From: Pseudomonadota bacterium
GTDB taxonomy: Bacteria > Chloroflexota > UBA5177 > JAJPKF01
DNA length: 64,000 bases
Direction: 5' to 3'
Assembly (NCBI GenBank): GCA_021323865.1
Contig: JAJPKF010000015.1
Coordinates: 54,386-118,385 of the forward strand
A model generated the notes under the pieces. The model saw nothing but the letters and a program-made list of their open reading frames with translations. It had not been told where the DNA came from and did not search any database. The translations under genes were made by a program, and so were the position numbers. Below, in pieces: positions 1 to 8,969 of this stretch (position 1 is its first letter; each line of letters begins with the position of its first letter).

Positions 1-759
1 CATGCTGCGCGTCTTCTTTTGCTCCATGGACAGGACCGTCCAGGCGGCCTTTTCCACAGCATCGAGCACCTTGCGGGTATCGGCCTCCGATGTCAGCGCC
101 AGCTTCTCGCGGTCGATCTGGTCCTCGCGCCGCAGCAAGGCGGCCTCGAAGGTGGCCTTCTGGCCTTCCTTGGAGAGGTGAGCCGTGATGGTCCAGTACT
201 CCTCGGGTACGAAGGCGCGAATCTGGTCCTCGCGATCGCAGATCAGCCGGAGGGCAACCGACTGGACGCGACCGGCGCTGGTGCCCCGCAGCACCTTCCG
301 CCATAGGAGGGGGCTGATCTTGTAGCCCACCAGCCGGTCGAGGACTCGGCGGGCCTGCTGGGCATTTACCAGCCGTTCGTCGATCTCGCGGGGGTGGCTG
401 ATGCCGTCGCGGACTCCCGTTTCGGTGATCTCGTTGAAGACGGCGCGCAGCGGGTGCTTGATATCCAGGGCCTGGGCAAGGTGCCAGCTGATGGCTTCGC
501 CCTCACGATCCGGGTCCGGGGCGAGGTAGACGCGGTCGGCCGACCGACTGGCCTTCCGCAGCTCCATGAGAAGCTTCTCCTTGCCAGGAACGATCACGTA
601 CTTGGGCTTGAAGTCCTTGCGGGTGTCGACGCCCAGCCGCTTCTTGGGCAGGTCGACCACGTGACCCACCGACGCCTTGACTTCGAAGTCCGGGCCAAGG
701 AATTTCTTGATGGTGGTCGCCTTGGAGGGCGACTCGACGATGACGAGGTTACGAGCCAA
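1..759 (-). CDS. topA: DNA topoisomerase I, N-terminal part (cut by window edge)
   Basis: Relaxes negatively supercoiled DNA by cutting and rejoining one strand. The reverse strand reads without a stop from position 759 to the window edge, giving 253 codons. The protein starts MARNLVIVESPSKA, the Toprim opening of bacterial type IA topoisomerases, and contains DPDREGE, the acidic metal-binding motif, at about residues 80-86. The active-site tyrosine and zinc-ribbon part lie outside the window. The start is TTG at 757-759, chosen because GGGAG lies seven bases upstream and the family N-terminus begins exactly there. Together with mfd it lies downstream of the rdgB-rsmA-pth genes, but a 179-base gap with its own promoter-like sequence separates it from mfd. 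Confidence 0.95.
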   Translation of the reverse strand, partial: MARNLVIVESPSKATTIKKFLGPDFEVKASVGHVVDLPKKRLGVDTRKDFKPKYVIVPGKEKLLMELRKASRSADRVYLAPDPDREGEAISWHLAQALDIKHPLRAVFNEITETGVRDGISHPREIDERLVNAQQARRVLDRLVGYKISPLLWRKVLRGTSAGRVQSVALRLICDREDQIRAFVPEEYWTITAHLSKEGQKATFEAALLRREDQIDREKLALTSEADTRKVLDAVEKAAWTVLSMEQKKTRSM

Positions 760-812
760 ACAGTATCTCCCTGTTGACGATAGCCGATGCCGGCCACCGT
801 CATCCGTTTTTC

Positions 813-841
813 ATTTTAGCAAATCGGTTCTAGGTTCTGCT
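813..841 (-). promoter_or_regulatory. Candidate topA promoter with extended -10
   Basis: On the minus strand TGCTAAAAT gives an extended -10 (TAAAAT at 813-818). The position 17 bases further upstream (836-841) reads AGCAGA, a poor -35. It would start RNA near 806, about 47 bases before the topA TTG. The -35 region falls inside the inverted repeat at 833-872. Confidence 0.4.
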
Positions 842-872
842 TACTTCCTACCAGATGTAGTAGAGCAGAACC
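833..872. repeat. Inverted repeat upstream of topA (candidate operator)
   Basis: GGTTCTGCT at 833-841 and AGCAGAACC at 864-872 are perfect 9-base inverted arms separated by 22 bases. A 9-base direct repeat CCTACCAGA (847-855 and 872-880) is interleaved with them. The repeat covers the -35 side of the topA promoter, so it may bind a regulator or form a cruciform sensitive to supercoiling. Confidence 0.5.
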
Positions 873-938
873 CTACCAGACACTATATCTAGTCGAAATG
901 ACACAAAGGGCACTCGAGGGGGGACCTGCTCGCGTCGA

Positions 939-3900
939 TCAGGTGGCCGCGGCTGCCGGCTCCGCGGCCAGCCGCGCCGCAAACGCCGCCGTCTCGTCCA
1001 GTATGTCCGCGATCGCGCTGGTCCAGTCTTCACCGAGCGCCTCGGCCTCGACCCGAAGAACATTCTGATCCACCCGCGCGTCCATGCCGAACCGCCGGTA
1101 CAGCCCGGCTCGGTCGAACAGTATGCGTGGCTGGCCCTTGATCACCAGAGTCCGGCCGCGCAGGACCACGGAGCTGACACCTGCCGCTTCCGCCCGGAAC
1201 TTCAGGTCAATCTGCTTCAGCAGATTACGCACCGATGGCGGAGGAGGGCCGAAACGGTCGCGAAGCTCCGCCTCCACGGCGGGCACATCGACGGCCGTCT
1301 CCAGGGCCGCCAGCCGCCGATACAAGCCCAGCCGCTCGCGCTCGTCGGGAACATAGGTGGGCGGGATCAACACGTCGAAGGGCAGATCGACCGTGACGTG
1401 GGGTCGCTCGACGGGCTTGCGGCCGCGCATCCGGTCGATGGCGTCGCGGAGCAGATCGGTATACAGATCGAACCCGATGGCGGCCACATTGCCGCTCTGC
1501 TCGGCCCCAAGCAGGTTACCGGCGCCGCGAATCTCCAGATCGGCCATGGCGATCTGAAACCCGGCCCCAAGCTCGGTTGCCTCAAACACGGCCTCCATGC
1601 GTCGCATGGCGTCCTTGCCGATGCGGGCGTCCCGGGGATAGAGGAGGTAGGCGTAGGCTTGGTTCACTCCCCGACCCACGCGACCCCGCAGCTGATAGAG
1701 CTGAGCGAGACCCAGCGATTCCGCGTGGTCGATGACGATGGTGTTCACATTGGCGATGTCCAGCCCGCTCTCGATGATGGTGCTGCACAGCAGGACATCG
1801 GCCTTCTGATGGGAGAAGTCCAGCATGACCTTCTCCAACTGGTTCTCCGGCATCTGCCCGTGCCCGACCAGCACGCGTGCCTCGGGCACCAGCCGCCGCA
1901 GCTTCTGAGCAACCGCCTCAATGCCCGAGACCCGGTTGTGGACGAAATATACCTGCCCCTCGCGCTCCAGCTCTCGCACGATCGCCTCTCGTATCAGCCG
2001 GTCTTCGTAGGGCTGCAGATAGGTCCTGATGGGGAGGCGGCCCTCGGGCGGCGTTTGGATGATGCTGACGTCGCGAATGCCCGTGAGCGACATGTGGAGG
2101 GTTCGCGGGATGGGCGTGGCCGTCAACGTGAGCACGTCGACACTGGCGCGCAGCTTCTTCAGCTTCTCCTTGTGGCGAACGCCGAAGCGCTGCTCCTCGT
2201 CGATGACCAACAGCCCCAGGTTCTTGAACTGGACATCCTTGCCCAACAGGCGGTGGGTGCCGATCACCACATCCAGCTCACCGTCTTTGAGCCGCTGGAG
2301 AATCACCCGCTGCTCCGCCGGAGACCGGAACCGGCTGAGCATATCGACGCGCACCGGAAACGCCTCCAGTCGCTCACGGAACGTTTCCATGTGCTGCTGG
2401 GCGAGGACCGTGGTGGGCACCAGCACGGCCGCCTGCATGCCCTCGATGACCGCCTTGAAGGCGGCCCGCACGGCAACCTCGGTCTTGCCGTAGCCCACGT
2501 CCGCGACCACCAACCGATCCATGGGCTTCGCCTCTTGCATGTCAGACTTCACGTCCTCGATGGCCTGCATCTGGTCCGGGGTTTCCTCGAAGGGGAACGA
2601 TCCTTCCAGCTCCCGCTGCCAGGGACTGTCGGGCAGGAAGGCATGGCCGCCCATCGCCTCGCGTTCCGCGTAAAGCGCGATCAGCTCCTCGGCCATGTCT
2701 TCGGCCGCCTTCTTGGCGCGGGCCTTGGCACGCGCCCACTCGGCGCCGCCCAGCCTGTTCAGCTGGGGCTTGGCGTCGCCCACGCCAACGTACCGCGTCA
2801 CCCGGTCGAGCTGGTCGGTCGGAACATACAGCCGGTCGGAACCGGCGTACTGGACGACCAGGTATTCGCGCTCGCCACGTTCGTCGCTCATCCGAGTGAC
2901 GCCGGTGAGCTGCCCGATGCCGTGCTCCACGTGGACGATGTAGTCGCCGGGAGTGAAGGGACTGAAAAAAGTATCGCGGGCCGCGCGCCGGCGGCGGGCG
3001 ACACCACGAGGCTTGGACCAGCCGAAGATTTCGTGGTCCGTGTAGAGATCGATGTCCAAGTCGGGGGCGCTCCAGCCCTCGGCCACAGAGCCCTTGACGA
3101 TGATGATCTGGCCGGGATCAGGCGGCCGCGTCAGCGCCTCCACGATCTCGACAACGAGACCTTCGCCCTGGAGAATCTCCGCGAGCCGGGCGTGCTGATA
3201 GCTGGTGATCACGAGGGCCCGATCGGGACTGGCTCCGGCGGATGCTTCGCCCTCCGGCTGTGCCGCAACAGGGTCAAGGCCATGAAGGAACTCGCGGATG
3301 CGGCCAGCGTAGGCTGGAGGCCGCACAAAGACGCGGCCGGCAACCGAGCGCTCGTCGCCGCCGGGGGTCAGCCGCACCACCGGCATGCCGTCTACTCGGG
3401 AGGCGATCTCGGCGTGGGACACCAGGGCGGGACGGAGCCCCTCGGGGAGGTCGCCCCGCCGCACGAGGTCGGCCTGAAACTCCCGAGCCTGATCCGTCAG
3501 CTCGCCGGCCAGGGTCCAAAGGTCAGCGGGGTCTTCCAGAGCGGCGAGCGGCGGCTCCTCAAAGGCGTCGAGGAGTGTCGTCGAGCCCCACAGGTATGGC
3601 GCGAATAGCTGAGGATCGTCCATCGTGCCGGTCCGCAGGGCCTCGAGGCAGCCCGTCCACCATTCCGCCGCGGCGGGGCTGAGATCACCGGCGGGCAGGC
3701 CCGCCAGCTCTTCCAGCGCTGCCTGCAGCCTTCCCTCGTCCAGAACCCCCAGAGGCGGCACCTCAACCGACTCGAGCCGGTCGAGTGAACGCTGGCTGAC
3801 CGGGTCGAAGATGCGCAACGACTCTATCTCGTCGCCCAGCAGCTCCATCCGCAACGGATGGGAAGCGCCCACGGGAAAGACGTCGAGAATCCCCCCGCGG

Positions 3901-4418
3901 CGAGCAAAGGAACCCGGGCCTTCTACCATTCCCACCGATTCGTAGCCGGTCGCAACCAGCGCGCCGAGGAGGGTGTCGACCTCGATCCGCTCCCCGCTCC
4001 TCAGGGACAGCGTCTTGTCACGTGGGGCGACACTTACCGGCTGGAGGAGGGCGCGCATGGAAGTGACGACCGCCAAAGGCTCGCGCTGCACCCGGTTGAC
4101 GACGGCCTGGCGCCGCGCCAGAGTGTCGCTGTCCAGTGACCCCCGCTCGTAGGGCAGCGTCTCGAAGCAGGGGAATGCATCCACGGGCACACGGAGCCAG
4201 GCTTCCAGCTCCTGGGCCAGGTGCTCCGCACGATGCGGATGGCCGGTGATCACCAGGAGAGAGCGCCCAGTCTGGCCGCCAAGGAAGGCGATCAACGGGG
4301 GCCGCGCGCCCTCGATCAAGCCTCCGACCTCCACGCGGCCCTCGGCGGCCAGCTCTGCCGCAACGCCGGCAAGGCTGGACGAGGTCGCGAAGCGTTCGAG
4401 GAGCGGCGCCAGCCTCAC
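939..4418 (-). CDS. mfd: Transcription-repair coupling factor
   Basis: ATP-driven translocase that removes RNA polymerase stalled at DNA damage and recruits UvrA. At 1159 residues it is full length for Mfd. It has a UvrB-like N-terminal region. A CarD-like RNA-polymerase-interaction domain follows at about residues 488-545 (GDYIVHVEHGIGQ). The RecG-type motor has Walker A VGYGKT near 641 and a DEEQ box near 738, and the C-terminal TRCF domain begins near DLPFDVLIPP. Its start overlaps the pth stop by four bases (ATGA), so translation is probably coupled to pth. The nucleotide-excision partner uvrC is elsewhere in the window at 49021. Confidence 0.97.
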   Translation of the reverse strand: MRLAPLLERFATSSSLAGVAAELAAEGRVEVGGLIEGARPPLIAFLGGQTGRSLLVITGHPHRAEHLAQELEAWLRVPVDAFPCFETLPYERGSLDSDTLARRQAVVNRVQREPLAVVTSMRALLQPVSVAPRDKTLSLRSGERIEVDTLLGALVATGYESVGMVEGPGSFARRGGILDVFPVGASHPLRMELLGDEIESLRIFDPVSQRSLDRLESVEVPPLGVLDEGRLQAALEELAGLPAGDLSPAAAEWWTGCLEALRTGTMDDPQLFAPYLWGSTTLLDAFEEPPLAALEDPADLWTLAGELTDQAREFQADLVRRGDLPEGLRPALVSHAEIASRVDGMPVVRLTPGGDERSVAGRVFVRPPAYAGRIREFLHGLDPVAAQPEGEASAGASPDRALVITSYQHARLAEILQGEGLVVEIVEALTRPPDPGQIIIVKGSVAEGWSAPDLDIDLYTDHEIFGWSKPRGVARRRRAARDTFFSPFTPGDYIVHVEHGIGQLTGVTRMSDERGEREYLVVQYAGSDRLYVPTDQLDRVTRYVGVGDAKPQLNRLGGAEWARAKARAKKAAEDMAEELIALYAEREAMGGHAFLPDSPWQRELEGSFPFEETPDQMQAIEDVKSDMQEAKPMDRLVVADVGYGKTEVAVRAAFKAVIEGMQAAVLVPTTVLAQQHMETFRERLEAFPVRVDMLSRFRSPAEQRVILQRLKDGELDVVIGTHRLLGKDVQFKNLGLLVIDEEQRFGVRHKEKLKKLRASVDVLTLTATPIPRTLHMSLTGIRDVSIIQTPPEGRLPIRTYLQPYEDRLIREAIVRELEREGQVYFVHNRVSGIEAVAQKLRRLVPEARVLVGHGQMPENQLEKVMLDFSHQKADVLLCSTIIESGLDIANVNTIVIDHAESLGLAQLYQLRGRVGRGVNQAYAYLLYPRDARIGKDAMRRMEAVFEATELGAGFQIAMADLEIRGAGNLLGAEQSGNVAAIGFDLYTDLLRDAIDRMRGRKPVERPHVTVDLPFDVLIPPTYVPDERERLGLYRRLAALETAVDVPAVEAELRDRFGPPPPSVRNLLKQIDLKFRAEAAGVSSVVLRGRTLVIKGQPRILFDRAGLYRRFGMDARVDQNVLRVEAEALGEDWTSAIADILDETAAFAARLAAEPAAAAT

Positions 4419-5053
4419 GCCGGGGCTCCCACGGCCGGAATGGGGCCGTTGAACCGGTTCATGGCTGTCGTCAAACCGTCCACGACGGTCGTTTCGACGG
4501 CATCGGCCACGTGATCGCAGAGCTGTGGCAACAGGGCACCCTGATCGGGGAGGAACTCCGCGAGCACATGATCTCGCGTTTCGCCGGCGCCACGCCCGAT
4601 GCCCACCCGGATGCGCGCAATCTCGTCGGTGCCCATCTCCCGGATAACCGACTGCATGCCCCGGTGACCGGCCGCACTGCCGGACGGTCGGATCCGGATC
4701 GTCCCGAAGGGAAGATCGACCTCGTCGTAGATCAGCAGCACGCGGTCCGGCTTGAGGCGGAAGTGTCGCGTCAGCCGCACGACCGCCTGCCCGGACTCAT
4801 TCATATAGGTCTGTGGTTGGGCGAGGGCGACGGGAATGCCGCGCAGCAGACCGGAGGCAAGATCGGCGCGCCAGGAGCTGCCCCGGAACCGGAGGCCCAT
4901 GCGGTGGGCCAAGCGGTTGGTGCACATGAAGCCGACGTTGTGCTTGGTCTTGGCATACTGGCCGCCCGGATTGCCCAGGCCCACGATGAGCCACTCCGGG
5001 TGCGCCCGCGTTGCCGGCTGGCGTTTTCCCAGCGCCTTCCTGAAGAAGCTCAT
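4415..5053 (-). CDS. pth: Peptidyl-tRNA hydrolase
   Basis: Releases tRNA from peptidyl-tRNA that drops off ribosomes. The 212-residue protein shows the family landmarks GLGNPGGQYAKTKHNVGF (Asn and catalytic His), PQTYMNESGQAV, YDEVDLPFGTIRI and GSAAGHRGMQS. The frame stays open far upstream, but the start is set at ATG 5051-5053. That ATG gives the normal domain (MSFFRK) with a short basic extension, and it overlaps the rsmA stop as ATGA. The 3' end likewise overlaps mfd by four bases. This makes a tight rsmA-pth-mfd translation-coupled run. Confidence 0.95.
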   Translation of the reverse strand: MSFFRKALGKRQPATRAHPEWLIVGLGNPGGQYAKTKHNVGFMCTNRLAHRMGLRFRGSSWRADLASGLLRGIPVALAQPQTYMNESGQAVVRLTRHFRLKPDRVLLIYDEVDLPFGTIRIRPSGSAAGHRGMQSVIREMGTDEIARIRVGIGRGAGETRDHVLAEFLPDQGALLPQLCDHVADAVETTVVDGLTTAMNRFNGPIPAVGAPA

Positions 5054-5871
5054 GGTAGCGCTCCAGCCGGTATGGGCGCCGGTGCGGAGCCGGCCAGATA
5101 GGCGGCGGTCAGGCGGCTCCAGTCGTCCAGACTGAGGGCCTCTGCTCGTGCGGATGGCGGAATCCTTGCCTCCTCGAGAAGGTCTACGGCGGTGTCCTTG
5201 GGCAGCTTCAGGGAATGCGACAGGGAATTGACCATCTGTTTTCTTCGGGCAGAGAACCCGGCCCGAGCGATCCGGAAGAAGGTGTCGAGATCTTGGACGG
5301 GCACAGCGGGTGCATCGCGAACGGTCAGCTTGATCACCGCAGAGTCGACGTTCGGCGGCGGCCGGAAGGACGATGGAGACACCCGCCTCACGATCTCGGG
5401 CTCGGCGTGGAGCTGGACGCCGAGCGCCAGGAGACTCATCGCTCCCGGGCGGGCCGTGAGGCGGCAGGCCACCTCCCATTGCACCATGAGAACCGCGACG
5501 GCCGGGCGGCAGCGCGCCTCTAAATAGTGCCGCAGGAGCGCGCCCGTTATGTAATAGGGAATGTTTCCGGCAAGCTTGTATCCACTCCGGCTGTTGTCCC
5601 TCGGGACGATCTCACAGGGATCGACGGTCAGGGCATCGGCCCGGATGATCTCAGCCCCAGGGATGGCCTGCCGGAGCTGCTCCGCCAGGTCGCCGTCCAG
5701 CTCCACGGCCGCCACGCCGGCGCCGGAACGAACCAGCTCACGGGTCAGCACTCCCCGACCGGGGCCGATCTCGAGGATGAAGTCGTCGGGGGTGGGCGCG
5801 ACGGCTGCGAGGATTCCAGCGAGCACCCGCCGGTCATGAAGGAAATGCTGCCCCAGCCGTCTGCCTGGCAT
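5050..5871 (-). CDS. rsmA: 16S rRNA (adenine1518/1519-N6)-dimethyltransferase
   Basis: Dimethylates two adjacent adenines near the 3' end of 16S rRNA during small-subunit maturation. The 273-residue protein begins MPGRRLGQHFLHD, the typical KsgA opening. It has the SAM site LEIGPGRGVLT at about residues 34-44 and the N6-adenine motif GNIPYYI (NIPY) at about 110-116. The start is ATG 5869-5871; sequence further upstream in frame has no family similarity. It lies 47 bases downstream of the sortase stop and shares a four-base overlap with pth. Confidence 0.95.
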   Translation of the reverse strand: MPGRRLGQHFLHDRRVLAGILAAVAPTPDDFILEIGPGRGVLTRELVRSGAGVAAVELDGDLAEQLRQAIPGAEIIRADALTVDPCEIVPRDNSRSGYKLAGNIPYYITGALLRHYLEARCRPAVAVLMVQWEVACRLTARPGAMSLLALGVQLHAEPEIVRRVSPSSFRPPPNVDSAVIKLTVRDAPAVPVQDLDTFFRIARAGFSARRKQMVNSLSHSLKLPKDTAVDLLEEARIPPSARAEALSLDDWSRLTAAYLAGSAPAPIPAGALP

Positions 5872-5918
5872 ATCAGGCGAAATGCGTGTCCAGGCACCCG
5901 GAGCCGGACTCGCGGAGA

Positions 5919-6566
5919 CTAGCCGTAGCTGCTGGTGGTGGGAAGGGGCCGGACGCCCTTCATTACAGCGAAGACGACCAGCCGCTGGCTGTCGACCCAG
6001 TACGGGGTGCAGGTGATCATGGTAAGCAGCTTTTTGCGACCTTGTGGATTCAGGACCGCGCCGTCCCTGTAAGGCACAACCTGTTTTCCGGTGACCGCGT
6101 ATGTATATACGGCCCGTCGCGTATAGACGTACACGCGCTCGCCAAACCGCAGCTCGCCGAGGCGCTTGAAGATCTCTCCCTTGATGTCGTCGTGGGCAGC
6201 GAGGCCCACGTTGCCCGCCATGCCGGGATTGGCCGTGCCCTGCAGATGCCCGATTGCCCAATCCGCCACCTGCCACTGGCCGTTGACCACACCGGTTTCG
6301 ATGACCGGTGAATCGACGCCGATGGCCGGGATCCGCATACGGACGGCGGCCTGGCCGAGCTGCAGCCCGTGGTGCACCGAGACATGAAGAAAATGACGGT
6401 TCTGCCGGTTGATCTGCGCGTTGGTGTTGGGCACCGTCGAGCGCGTGCTCGGGGGTGTCGCGCTGTTGTGGCCCTTGAAGTAGGTGTAGGCGACCACGCC
6501 GACCACCACCACTCCGGCCACGACCAGGAGTGTGCCCAGCCAGCCCATCACTCGTCTCGAAGTCAC
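5919..6566 (-). CDS. Sortase (class D/E-like transpeptidase)
   Basis: Membrane-anchored cysteine transpeptidase that cleaves sorting signals of the LPXTG type and links proteins to the cell surface. The 215-residue chain has one N-terminal membrane segment at about residues 8-28, a linker, then the sortase barrel. The catalytic triad is visible: His in GLAAHDD near residue 123, Cys in TMITCTPYW near 186, and Arg in DSQRLVV about nine residues later. No other pilin or sortase gene is adjacent. It is embedded between rdgB and rsmA, which is an unusual housekeeping context. The only clear LPXTG-type protein in the window is at 17287-17886. The exact class is uncertain from sequence reading. Confidence 0.9.
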   Translation of the reverse strand: MTSRRVMGWLGTLLVVAGVVVVGVVAYTYFKGHNSATPPSTRSTVPNTNAQINRQNRHFLHVSVHHGLQLGQAAVRMRIPAIGVDSPVIETGVVNGQWQVADWAIGHLQGTANPGMAGNVGLAAHDDIKGEIFKRLGELRFGERVYVYTRRAVYTYAVTGKQVVPYRDGAVLNPQGRKKLLTMITCTPYWVDSQRLVVFAVMKGVRPLPTTSSYG

Positions 6567-6608
6567 GCGGCCTCCATGATTCCCCGCAGACAGAATCGGG
6601 GCTTCATT

Positions 6609-7217
6609 CTAACAATCAACCTCGGCTTTTAGCCGTTTTCGAGCCAGTGCGACGGCCCTGGCACGGTGACTCAAATCGTCCTTCCGCTCGGGCCTCTCGC
6701 CGAATGTCGCACCCAGCTCGGGAATCAGGAACAGGGGATCGTAGCCGAAACCTCCGTCCCCACGTTCTCGGAGGGCGATCCGCCCCCGAACCCGCCCTTC
6801 CACGGTCCACTCCTGCCCATGCGGATCGTGAAAGGCGATGACGCAGACGAAGGTGGCGCCCCGCTCTTGCTCCGGCACGTCACGCAGCAGATCGAGCAAA
6901 CGCTGGTTGCGAGCGGACGAAGTCGAAAGGTTCTCGAACCTGGCCGAGTGAATGCCGGGCTGGCCGTCGAGGGCACCAACGCAGAGGCCGGAGTCGTCGG
7001 CCAGGGCCGCCAGACCGGCGGCCTCGGCGTATGCCCTGGCCTTCAGCAGCGCATTCTCAGCAAAGGTGACGCCGGTCTCGGTCACCTCCAGGGTGATGCC
7101 CACTTCATTCGGCGAGACCAGCACGAATGGGACGCCGGACAGCTGGCGACGCAGCTCCTCCAGCTTTGAAGGGTTGTTGGTCCCAAGGAGCAGCCGTCTG
7201 GTCGAGCGTGGCGTCAT
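6609..7217 (-). CDS. rdgB: XTP/dITP diphosphatase (RdgB/HAM1 family)
   Basis: Hydrolyses non-canonical purine triphosphates (XTP, ITP, dITP) to monophosphates, keeping deaminated bases out of nucleic acids. The 202-residue protein shows LLGTNNPSKLEEL at the start, LADDSGLCVGALDGQPGIHSARF in the middle and GYDPLFLIPE with SHRARA near the end, the diagnostic HAM1 motifs. Start ATG 7215-7217 fits the family length. It is the first gene of the minus-strand run leading to the sortase, rsmA, pth and mfd, and is divergent from the NHL-repeat gene. Confidence 0.95.
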   Translation of the reverse strand: MTPRSTRRLLLGTNNPSKLEELRRQLSGVPFVLVSPNEVGITLEVTETGVTFAENALLKARAYAEAAGLAALADDSGLCVGALDGQPGIHSARFENLSTSSARNQRLLDLLRDVPEQERGATFVCVIAFHDPHGQEWTVEGRVRGRIALRERGDGGFGYDPLFLIPELGATFGERPERKDDLSHRARAVALARKRLKAEVDC

Positions 7218-7291
7218 GGATGATTTTGCCTGGCAAGGGCGATGTCACCCGTGGTAGCATTTTGCACATTTCTGCAGACGGAGGTTCGACC

Positions 7292-8875
7292 GTGAATAGC
7301 TGCCGCAAGACTGTCGCTCGGTCGGTCATGTCGCTGGCGATTTCCATTGCCGCAGTGCCCCTCGTCATGGGCAGCATGGTCGCCTCCGCCAAGGGACCTG
7401 ATCCCCAGGGGACCATCTATGTCGCTGACTACGGCCGCAACAGCATCGACGTGTTCGGACCGGGTGCGCACGGAAACGTCGCTCCTAAGCGAGTCCTTCA
7501 AGGGCCATCCACGATGATATCCGGCCCGGCCGACGTGGCTGTTGATCCCGCCGGGCACGTCTACGTTTCCGATTTCAATTCCAACGCCATTACCGAGTAC
7601 GCGCCCGGGGCGTCGGGAAACGCCGCTCCGATTCGGACCATCCAGGGCCCGAAGACGGAGCTGAGCAACAACGACGACATGTCGCTGGCTCCAGACGGCA
7701 CTCTCTATGTCGGTAACTTCGGCTCGCCTGGTGTGGTCATCTTCGCCCCTGGGGCGAAGGGCGATGTCGCTCCCATTCGCACCATCGTGGGAGGCAATAC
7801 GGGCATCGGAGAATCAAACGTCGACGGCCTGGGTGTCGATGCCACGGGAACGCTCTATGCCGACGCGACCGGCAGCGCCGCGATCTACGTCTTCGCCCCC
7901 GGGGCGAACGGCAACGCCACACCGATTCGAAACATCATGGGTCCCTCCACGGGGCTGGCGTCTCCCGACGATGTGAAGGTTGGTTTCGGCGGCAACATTT
8001 TCGTCAGCAATGGCGGGAACAGCTTCGAGGAGTTCGCGGCTCACGCGCACGGAGACGCGAAGCCCATACGGCTGATCAGCGGGGGGCTGACGGGCCTGAG
8101 CGACACCGACGACCTGACGGTGGATGCCAAGGGCAATGCCTACATCACCAACTTCAACAACGGCTCCGTGGTCGAGTTCGGGCCGAAACAAAACGGCAAC
8201 GTGGCCCCCAAGGCCGTCTTGGCCGGGGCCAACACCACGTTCTCTGAACCGGAGGGTGTCGCCGTCGCCACTCCCCGTGCCCTGTCTCTCACCAGCAGCA
8301 CCTCTTCCACCATTCCACTCGGAAGCGCCACGCACGACACCGCCAAGCTTCTCGGCGGCAAGAGCCCCACGGGCTCCATCATCTTCAAGCTCTTCGGCCC
8401 GGGCGACGCCGCCTGCAGCCACAAGCCCGCCTTCACCTCGCCAATCAAGGCCGTGCACGGCAACGGCACCTACACGTCTCCCAGCTTCACACCGAAGAAG
8501 GCGGGCACCTACAGCTGGATCGTGGAGTACAGCGGCGACTCCAACAACGCCCAGATCTCGAGCCTGTGCCGTGACGCCAGCGAGACGGTAAAGGTCATCG
8601 GCTACGGCGTGACCGGCCATGGCCACCAGGCCAAGACCACCGTGACCTTGACCTGGACGGTGTACGGGACGCTCAAGGCGCTGAGCTTCAACATCCTCGC
8701 CATCACCCAGCAGCACAAGGTCATACAGATGAACACCAAGCCGATCCACACCCACTCGAGCAAGACCTACACGTTTGTCTCCAAAAACGTGAACGTGGAC
8801 ATCGACTACTTCAAGGTGAAGGTCAAGCGGAGCAGCGGCTTCCAGACCTTCGGCCCCTTCGTAGTCAAGGGCTGA
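7292..8875 (+). CDS. Secreted NHL-repeat beta-propeller protein
   Basis: Probable secreted protein of 527 residues, function unknown. GTG 7292-7294 is the start because GGAGGT sits seven bases upstream and a signal peptide follows (SVMSLAISIAAVPLVMGSMVASA). About residues 40-330 hold six degenerate repeats of roughly 50 residues. Their shared core is a YVADYG-like strand, then APGAxGNxxPIRTI and a GPxTGL turn, as in NHL or SMP-30-like propellers. The C-terminal 190 residues look like an Ig-like or beta-sandwich module (TYSWIVEYSGDSNN) with two cysteines, followed by a beta-rich tail. A strong GC hairpin follows the stop. Confidence 0.8.
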   Translation: MNSCRKTVARSVMSLAISIAAVPLVMGSMVASAKGPDPQGTIYVADYGRNSIDVFGPGAHGNVAPKRVLQGPSTMISGPADVAVDPAGHVYVSDFNSNAITEYAPGASGNAAPIRTIQGPKTELSNNDDMSLAPDGTLYVGNFGSPGVVIFAPGAKGDVAPIRTIVGGNTGIGESNVDGLGVDATGTLYADATGSAAIYVFAPGANGNATPIRNIMGPSTGLASPDDVKVGFGGNIFVSNGGNSFEEFAAHAHGDAKPIRLISGGLTGLSDTDDLTVDAKGNAYITNFNNGSVVEFGPKQNGNVAPKAVLAGANTTFSEPEGVAVATPRALSLTSSTSSTIPLGSATHDTAKLLGGKSPTGSIIFKLFGPGDAACSHKPAFTSPIKAVHGNGTYTSPSFTPKKAGTYSWIVEYSGDSNNAQISSLCRDASETVKVIGYGVTGHGHQAKTTVTLTWTVYGTLKALSFNILAITQQHKVIQMNTKPIHTHSSKTYTFVSKNVNVDIDYFKVKVKRSSGFQTFGPFVVKG

Positions 8876-8881
8876 GAACGA

Positions 8882-8909
8882 GGCGGCCCCGGAGTGATTC
8901 GGGGCCGCC
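8882..8909 (+). terminator. GC-rich hairpin after the NHL-repeat gene
   Basis: GGCGGCCCC (8882-8890) and GGGGCCGCC (8901-8909) form a perfect 9-bp stem with a 10-base loop, seven bases after the stop codon. There is no T-tract (CCCCATCC follows), so it may act as a weak terminator or as a 3'-end stabiliser. Confidence 0.6.
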
Positions 8910-8956
8910 CCCCATCCTTCCGGGCCGAGCGAGCGCCGGCTTCCGGCCGCCGACCG

Positions 8957-8962
8957 TAGACT
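8957..8962 (+). promoter_or_regulatory. -10 box for a leaderless hemW mRNA
   Basis: TAGACT lies seven bases before the hemW GTG. RNA started at the normal distance would begin at the start codon, and no Shine-Dalgarno sequence is present. No good -35 is seen. Confidence 0.5.
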
Positions 8963-8969
8963 ATGGCCG

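Noticed and set aside
1398..3608. 736-codon open frame on the plus strand opposite mfd
   Set aside because: It is antisense to a full-length, motif-complete Mfd, has no recognisable domain and lacks a ribosome site. Long antisense frames are expected at this GC content.
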